NCBI GenBank assembly: GCA_039654915.1
Contig: JBDJPA010000011.1
Coordinates: 3,844,001-3,908,000 of the forward strand
From: Aquilaria yunnanensis
Taxonomy: Eukaryota > Streptophyta > Magnoliopsida > Malvales > Thymelaeaceae
Length of the DNA stretch: 64,000 bases
Direction of reading: 5' to 3'
Shown piece after piece: positions 58,301 through 64,000 of this stretch. Position numbers and translations under genes: made by a program. Position 1 is the first letter of the stretch. The number at the start of each line of letters is the position of its first letter. The notes under the pieces were generated by a model, which ran no database searches, was not told the DNA's origin, and saw only the letters and a program-made list of their open reading frames with translations.

Positions 58301-59066
58301 TCTCATAACTAATTATTCACAGTTTGTACCTTTACAACTTTTTTTATCCTTAATAATTTTCCCCCATTTGCCCTGCCTTACTTTTTAGTAATACTTAAAA
58401 CATTAGAGTTTCAGAAGTTGTTGTCATACATTGTAAATGAAGGAGGGGATAAAGTGCATATTTCTGAAAATAGAGAAGTAAAGTATAGGTTAGACCAAAC
58501 CAAAAGAGAAATTTTTGTAATTTTTACTAAAATAAAATACATGTGTTAATATGAAATAATATCTCGTCTCTTAGACAGGTTATGAAACTAGTTAAGCTTA
58601 ATAATGAACTGGGACAGACGTGGCCGCTAATCCCCCAATTTAGTAACTGCCTCAATAACCTCAATGAAAAGGCGTGACCTTCTTTATCGTTCTCTCCCTT
58701 TCCCTCTCCTAAGGATCTTACTCAGAAAAAAAATCTCACGACTTTGATATCAAAATCCAAATATTACCTCATCTTCCACATAATCTGTACCTAAGATTAG
58801 AATTCAGTTGTGTCATCGCATCAGATCCAGTCAAAAGTTAAAAACTTGATCATGTAACTTTCTAGCTTGGCGGAAGGGAATGCCTCCTTGTTTATATCTA
58901 TCATCAAAAGCTTGTTTTTCCTTGAACAATATTTCAAGTAACTTTTCTCTTGTCTTCTGTCTTTCTTTTACATAGTTCTTCAAGTTTATTCTCTGAGTTC
59001 ATTTGTTCCTTACAAAACTCATAGGATTCTGGTGAATGAATTGGAAGATGATAAGAGTGAGAAAAG
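55338..59066. other. Gene-poor intergenic stretch with local repeats
   Basis: No gene is recognised. 56549-56708 holds 59-bp-spaced copies of CTCATTTCAG...GATCC...CAACAAGG (starts 56549 partial, 56591, 56650). Related phrases (CAACA.AGGTATTTTACTTGC) occur at about 56284 and 56440. Minus-strand frames at 57122-57307 and 57544-57816 are open but match no family I know; the latter contains CLGCTALPLYLPVVATFVYE, which could be a degraded membrane-protein piece. The rest is AT-rich. Confidence 0.45.
56591..56708. repeat. 59-bp tandem repeat, two copies plus a partial one
   Basis: Copies start at 56591 and 56650 with AACTCATTTCAG and contain CAACAAGG.TTTT.TATGCTT. A truncated third copy starts at 56549. 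Confidence 0.8.
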
Positions 59067-59666
59067 TGTTGACTTCCTACCCCCATGTGGGGGCCTTCCA
59101 TTTTTTTATTATTTTTCTTCTCTTCTCTCTTTCCATTTTTTTCTTGTTTTGGTCAAAAACTTCGGTTGGCAGTTGGAGCAATTTCAACAATTGCGGCTGA
59201 TCATAGAAGCAATTGAAATTGTGTTGGAGGAGGTGGAAAAACTGCCGCAAATCGCGACAGAAATTGAAGAATCGGATGTAGAGCCTCGGCTATAAAAGGC
59301 CACTCCGTTTTCATATTTTTAGATGACAATCCCAGTGAAAGCTTGCTCATTTGTTCTAAGCAAAAGAAAATTGTGAGAGAGAGAAAGAGATTTATTTTTG
59401 GAGAGTGAAAAAATAGTGAGATAATTTTTAAGGTATTTGGGAAACACTTGAGTGCCACTATTTTGGGTTTATTTTATACCTTTAGAATTTTTTGTCTAGA
59501 GAAGATTATCTCTTTGTAAGCCTGCTATTTTTATAGTGGAAGAAAATATCGGAGTTTGCCCCGTGGACGTAGCCCTAAAATTAAGGGTCAACTACGTAAA
59601 TTTTATGGTGTCATTTTTACTAGTCATCTTACTCCCGAAATCATCACCTGCTACATGGTCCCAACA
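59067..59666 (+). repeat. 5' LTR of the copia element
   Basis: It starts TGTTGACTTCC and ends CCAACA just before the primer site. TATAAAAGG at 59291-59299 is the likely core promoter. The first 200 bp match 63805-64000. Confidence 0.88.
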
Positions 59667-59668
59667 AC

Positions 59669-59680
59669 TGGTATCAAAGC
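59669..59680 (+). other. Primer-binding site of the copia element
   Basis: TGGTATCAAAGC is one base away from the tRNA-Met type TGGTATCAGAGC and sits 2 nt after the LTR. Confidence 0.8.
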
Positions 59681-59809
59681 AAGGCCCGGTGTTTATATCT
59701 ACTTATCGTATGCTCTGTGGTTGCCGCTGAAAAGTGGATCCTCCACATCAGAAAATAAGTTAGATTATTATTCACCATTTTTGCTTGATATTAGGTATTT
59801 ATTAGCATC

Positions 59810-60420
59810 ATGGAGGTCAAGACCAGTAAGATGATTAGTCTAAACGGCTCAAATTATCACATATGAAGAAGTAAGATGAAGGATCTCTTATATGTGATGA
59901 AGATGCACTAGCTCGTGTTTGGTACAACCAAACCGGAAGATAGATCGGAAGAAGATTGGGCATTCGAGCATGAGCAAATATGTGGTTTCATTCGACAATT
60001 TGTCGAAGATAATGTCTATAACCACATATCTGCAGAAACTCATGCACGGACACTGTGGAATAAGCTTGAGGAGTTGTACGCTTCAAAAACTAGCAACAAC
60101 AAATTATTTTATCTGACAAGATTGCTTTAGATAAAATATCGGGAAGGTTCATCCATGGCAGATCACCTGAACGATTTGTAAGGAATCGTGGAACAGTTAT
60201 CCACGATGAGCATAAAGTTTGACAATGAGGTACTCGCTCTTATAATGCTGGCTTCATTACCAGAGTCTTGGGAGACTTTGAGAATTTCACTTACAAATCT
60301 TGTACCAAATGGTGTAGTAAATGTGGAATTCATCAAAAGTGGAATACTGAATGAAGAGATGAGATGAAGATCGCAAGGATTCTCTTCATCACAGTCAGAT
60401 CTTTTCGTGGCAGATTCTAG
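59810..60420 (+). pseudogene. copia gag, broken
   Basis: The frame from ATG 59810 carries several stops but reads as a UBN2-type gag: KMISLNGSNYHI, then WAFEHEQICGFIRQFVEDNV (open 59915-60130), then LPESWETLRISL near 60262. It packages the element's RNA in active relatives. Confidence 0.75.
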
Positions 60421-60826
60421 GGGGAGAAGTGAGACCAAGGGGCCAAAGCCAAGAGATAAAAGTGGAGGAAGGTCAAATAAATATGCAAAAATTAAATGCC
60501 ATTACTGCAAGAAAAAGGAGTATATCCAGAGATTTTGTCGAAAACTCAAGCAAGACCAGAAAGGAAAAGGACCGAAAAAGGATGACAGCAGTGATGATGA
60601 ACAAGCAAATGTTGCCGATGAGTTTAAGATTGTCCACGATGATGATATTGTCAATCTTGCAACCAATGAGACGAGTTGGGTGATTGACAGTGGTCCTACC
60701 ATTCATGTCACTTCTCGAAGAGAATTATTCTCATCTTACACACTTGGCAATTTTTGTGTTGTGAGAATGAGAAATAGAGGTTTCTCACAAGTTGCAGGAA
60801 AAGTAGATGTTTCCTTGGAGACCTAG
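60407..60826 (+). pseudogene. copia gag zinc knuckle and protease
   Basis: Open for 139 codons. The knuckle CHYCKKKEYIQRFC has Tyr at the position normally held by His. The protease active site reads WVIDSGPTIHV, with Pro where Ala is usual. It ends at a TAG (60824-60826) but the frame continues after it into the pre-integrase region. Confidence 0.8.
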
Positions 60827-62220
60827 AATGGTACGCAGTTAGTCTTGAAAGATGTCAGGCATGTTCCAGATTTGCACCTGAATCTGATTTCAGTAGGCAG
60901 ACTTGATGATGAAGGTTACTACAACACCTTCTTTAATGGTCAGTGGAAGCTGACAAAAGGAACCCTGGTGGTGGCCAGAGGAACAAAGAACTCAAAATTG
61001 TACATGATGCAGGCAAAGCTCTCCCAGGATATTGTGAATGTAGTGGAGATTGCCAGTACAGTGGAGTTATGGCATAAACGATTGGGTCATATGAGTGAGA
61101 AAAACATGACCCATCTTGCCAAAAAAAAGACGTTATTTGGACTGGATCCGGGTCCATTTGAAGAAATGTGCTGATTGTCTAGCAGAAAAGCAAAATAGAG
61201 TGTCTTTCTAGAGTTCCCCTCCTTCCAGAATGAAGAATGTGTTGGATATGGTATACTCAGATCTGTGTGGGCCACTGCCGAAGTCACTTTGTAATGCTTG
61301 ATACTTTGTGACTTTCATTGATGATCATTCTTGAAAGACATGGGTATACACTCTGAAGTCAAAAGATCAGGTGTTAGAAGTTTTCAAACAATTTTTAACT
61401 CTCGTTGAGAGGCAAACCGGTAAGAAGTTGAAGTGCATACGTACAGACAATGGTGGATAGTACATTGGACCATTTGATGCCTATTGCAAACAGCAAGGTA
61501 TTCGACATCAAACAATACCTCCTAAGACACCACAGTTAAACGGTTTGGCTGAAAGGATGAACAGGACTTTGATGGAGAGAGTGAGATGCTTACTCTTACA
61601 TGCAAAGTTACATCAGATGTTCTAGGGTGAAGTATTGCTAGCAGCTGCTCACGTGTTGAATCTTTCACCATGTGTCCCTCTACAGTATGATGTCCTGGAG
61701 AAGGTATGGTTAGGAAAGGATGTCTTCTATGACCATCTACGGGTGTTTGGCTGTAAAGCCTACGTGCATATCTCGAAGGATGAAAGGTTTAAACTTGATG
61801 TCAAGACACAACAGTGTGTGTTTATTGGGTATGGCCAAGATCAATTTGGCTATAGATTTTATGATCCAGTCACAAAGAGGCTTGTCAGAAGCCGTGATGC
61901 TGTATTTATTGAAGATCAGACCATTGAAGATGTTGAGAAAGCTGAGAAGGATGCTTCAAGATCTGATGGTAGTTCAACAAATTTACAGCGGATTCCTTTA
62001 ACGGCAGTGCAAAGACAGGTTGGAGATGATGTACAAAACGATCAACCAGAAGAAGGTGATCATGATGCTCCATTTAAGAATGAACTAGGTAATGCTGATG
62101 ATAATGATGTTCATCAACAACCACCAGCACTAGTGGGTTCTCCAGTTTTAAGGAGATCTAATAGAGTCAGACAACGCTCTAGTGGATATCCTGAAAATGA
62201 GTATCTGTTATTGACTGAAA
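60827..62220 (+). pseudogene. copia pre-integrase and integrase, broken
   Basis: LWHKRLGHMSEKNM (about 61067) is the GAG-pre-integrase zinc block. After a frameshift near 61130-61160 the integrase core shows DLCGPLPKS, FIDDHS, IRTDNGG and LNGLAERMNRT with several internal stops (61300-61630). The C-terminal part (VFGCKAYVHI, CVFIGYG, YRFYDP) is open from 61635. Confidence 0.85.
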
Positions 62221-62900
62221 GGGGAGAACCAGAAAGCTTTGATGAAGCTATGGATGATGAACACAAGGGAAAGTGGATTAATGTCATGCAAGATGAAATG
62301 AGATCTTTGCATGAGAATAGGACCTTTGAGCTGGTGAAGTTGCCAAGAGGCAAAAGGGCTTTGAAAAACAAATGGGTATTCAGAATCAAGTTTGAAGAAT
62401 CAAATTCACAACCACGGTTCAAAGCTATACTAGTTGTCAAGGGTTTCAGCCAAAGGAAAGGTATTGACTTTGATGAGATTTTTTCACCAGTTGTGAAAAT
62501 GACATCCATCCGTATGGTCCTAGGACTAGTAGCAAGTCTCGACTTGGAGATTGAACAGATGGATGTGAAAACTGCCTTCCTAGATGGTGACTTGGAAAAA
62601 GAAATATATATGGAGCAGCCAGAGGGTTTTGAAGTAAAAGGAAAAGAGGACTATGTTTGCAAGCTAAAGATAAACTTGTATGGTTTGAAGTAGGCACCTA
62701 GGCATTGGTACAAGAAGTTTGAGTTGGTTATGGGGGAGCAAGGCTACAAGAAGACTACTTCTAATCACTGTGTTTGTGCAGAAATTCTCTGATGATGGTT
62801 TCATTATTCTATTGCTCTATGTGGATAATATGTTGATTGTTGGCTAGAATATTTCCAGGATCAACAGCTTGAAGAAGCAGTTGAGTAAGTCTTTTGCTAT
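62221..62900 (+). pseudogene. copia reverse transcriptase, broken
   Basis: Open to TAG 62691-62693. Blocks are KWVFRIKFEE, GIDFDEIFSPVVKMTSIRMV and MDVKTAFLDGDLEKEIYMEQ. After the stop and a frameshift, LYVDNMLIVG replaces the usual YVDD catalytic box near 62818-62847, followed by another stop. Confidence 0.85.
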
Positions 62901-63804
62901 GAAAGACTTAGGACCAGCAAAGCAAATTCTTGGCATGAAGATAACAAGAGAAAGGAGCGCCAAGAAATTGTGGTTATCACAAGAGAAGTACATTGACAAG
63001 GTACTTCATAAATTTAATATGGACAAGGCTAAAGCGGTTAGTTGTCCTTTTGCTAATCACTTTAAATTAAGTTCTAAGCAATGCCCTTCTACCGATAAAG
63101 AGAAGAAATAAATGGAAAAGGTTTCATATGCCTCAGCAGTTGGAAGCTTGATGTATGCCATGGTATGTACACGGCCAGATATTGCTTACTTAGTTGGAGT
63201 AGTGAGTAGATTCCTTTCAAATCCTAGTAAGGAACATTGGGCTACAGTGAAATGGATTTTCAGGTATCTTCGTAGTACTTCGGAAATGTGCTTATGTTTT
63301 GGAAATATAAAGCCTGTGTTAGTTGGCTACACAGATGCAGATATGGCTGGTGACATTGACTTGAGAAAGTTTACATCAGGTTACCTGATTACATTTGCAG
63401 GGGGAGCTGTGTCATGACAATCAAGATTACAGAAATGTGTTGCTCTTTCAACAACTGAAGCTGAGTTTATTGCAGCAACGGAAGCATGTAAGGAGTTGCT
63501 GTGGATGAAGAAGTTCTTAAAAGAACTTGATTTCCACCAGGATAAATATGAATTGTTCTGTGACAGTCAGAGTCCAATTCATTTTGGTAAGAATTCCTCT
63601 TTTCATTTCAAATCGAAGCACATTGATGTGAGATATCATTGGATAAGGAATGCATTGGAGATGAAGCTATTACAGGTTGAGAAGATCCATACTGATGAAA
63701 ATGAATCTGATATGTTGACCAAGATTATACTGAAAGAAAAGTTTGAATACTGTAGGCTTGCAGTAGGAATGGTGGAACTCCCACATGAGGTGGGAGGGGG
63801 AGAT
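62901..63804 (+). pseudogene. copia RNase H and 3' end, with polypurine tract
   Basis: AKQILGMKI and SYASAVGSLMYAMVCTRPDI (63112 onward) join RT to RNase H. Then come YTDADMAGD (first catalytic Asp), STTEAEFIAATEA (catalytic Glu) and LFCDSQSPIHF. Stops occur at about 63109-63111 and 63415-63417. The tail runs to the TGA at 63808-63810, just inside the 3' LTR. The purine run GAGGTGGGAGGGGGAGA (63787-63803) is the polypurine tract. Confidence 0.85.
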
Positions 63805-64000
63805 TGTTGACTTCCAGCCCCCATGTGGGAGCCTTCAATTTTTTTATTATTTTTCTTCTCTCTCTTTCCATTTTTTCCTTGTTTTGGTCAAAAACTTCGG
63901 TTGGCAGTTAGAGCAATTTCAACAATTGCGGCTGATCATAGAAGCAATTAAAATTGTGCTGGAGGAGGTGGAAAAACTGTCACAAATTGCAGCAGAAATT
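63805..64000 (+). repeat. 3' LTR of the copia element, truncated by the window
   Basis: It starts TGTTGACTTCCAGCCCCC and follows the 5' LTR base for base with about a dozen differences and one short deletion in the TTCTC-rich stretch. Confidence 0.9.

Larger units (their letters stand above)
59067..64000 (+). mobile_element. Ty1/copia (TNT1-like) LTR retrotransposon, decayed, runs off right edge
   Basis: The 5' LTR is 59067-59666 and the 3' LTR starts at 63805. In between are a primer site at 59669, gag, zinc knuckle, protease, integrase, reverse transcriptase, RNase H and a polypurine tract (about 63788-63802), the copia order. The coding region is broken by many in-frame stops and at least two frameshifts, the RT box reads YVDN instead of YVDD, and the zinc knuckle has lost its His. 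The visible 196 bp of the 3' LTR differ from the 5' LTR at roughly 7% of positions by eye. The right target duplication lies outside the window. Confidence 0.93.

Noticed and set aside
62114..62509. 131-codon minus-strand ORF
   Set aside because: Antisense shadow of the copia reverse transcriptase frame.
1..64000. CRISPR arrays, bacterial operons or a bacterial island
   Set aside because: Introns, plant gene families and plant transposons throughout; repeat spacing does not fit a CRISPR array.

Overview
The window is nuclear DNA from a flowering plant, most likely a eudicot. It is AT-rich, its genes carry many GT-AG introns, and three host genes sit among plant-type repeats: LTR retrotransposons, hAT- and MULE-like elements, SINE-like and LINE remnants, and an endogenous pararetrovirus. 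The species cannot be told from the sequence.

Host genes, left to right: (1) a group 2 (SULTR2) sulfate transporter on the minus strand, about 39-2795, cut by the left edge after its sixth coding exon, with a strong candidate miR395 target site just upstream of its ATG; (2) a group 1 (SULTR1, high-affinity type) sulfate transporter on the plus strand, 32882-36396, with 13 coding exons joining into an uninterrupted 664-codon frame; (3) a plastid/mitochondrial tRNA-modification GTPase of the MnmE/TrmE family on the plus strand, 49518-53760, with nine exons. The GTPase has one extra A in exon 3 that breaks the frame, so it is either a base-call/assembly error or a recent loss. From memory, Arabidopsis has SULTR2;2, SULTR1;2 and a tRNA-modification GTPase as consecutive loci (At1g77990, At1g78000, At1g78010), so this looks like an ancient gene trio spread apart here by repeats.

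Between the two transporters (about 3.2-30.4 kb) lies repeat-dominated DNA. It holds a probable 3 kb solo LTR with four covarying hairpin repeats, a 71-bp tandem array and a GC-rich island; a 6.8 kb LTR retrotransposon on the minus strand (LTRs 7846-8747 and 13759-14644, perfect ATAAG target duplication) with no coding capacity left; a pair of inverted SINE-like heads around T/A-rich phrase repeats (15.25-17.7 kb); a 2 kb structure with about 650-bp inverted arms (20.0-22.0 kb); three MULE-like TIR elements (22.9-24.9, 24.95-25.57 and 29.07-29.80 kb); and LINE RNase H fragments.

Between SULTR1 and MnmE (36.4-49.5 kb) lies a degenerate, plus-strand, Florendovirus-like endogenous pararetrovirus (about 41.0-48.7 kb): movement protein, capsid with zinc knuckle, protease, reverse transcriptase/RNase H, an overlapping second ORF, then promoter, poly(A) signal and tRNA-Met primer site. 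It carries many stops and frameshifts. Right of MnmE there is a small hAT MITE with a perfect 8-bp target duplication (54964-55329), a gene-poor stretch, and a decayed Ty1/copia (TNT1-like) retrotransposon from 59067 running off the right edge inside its 3' LTR.
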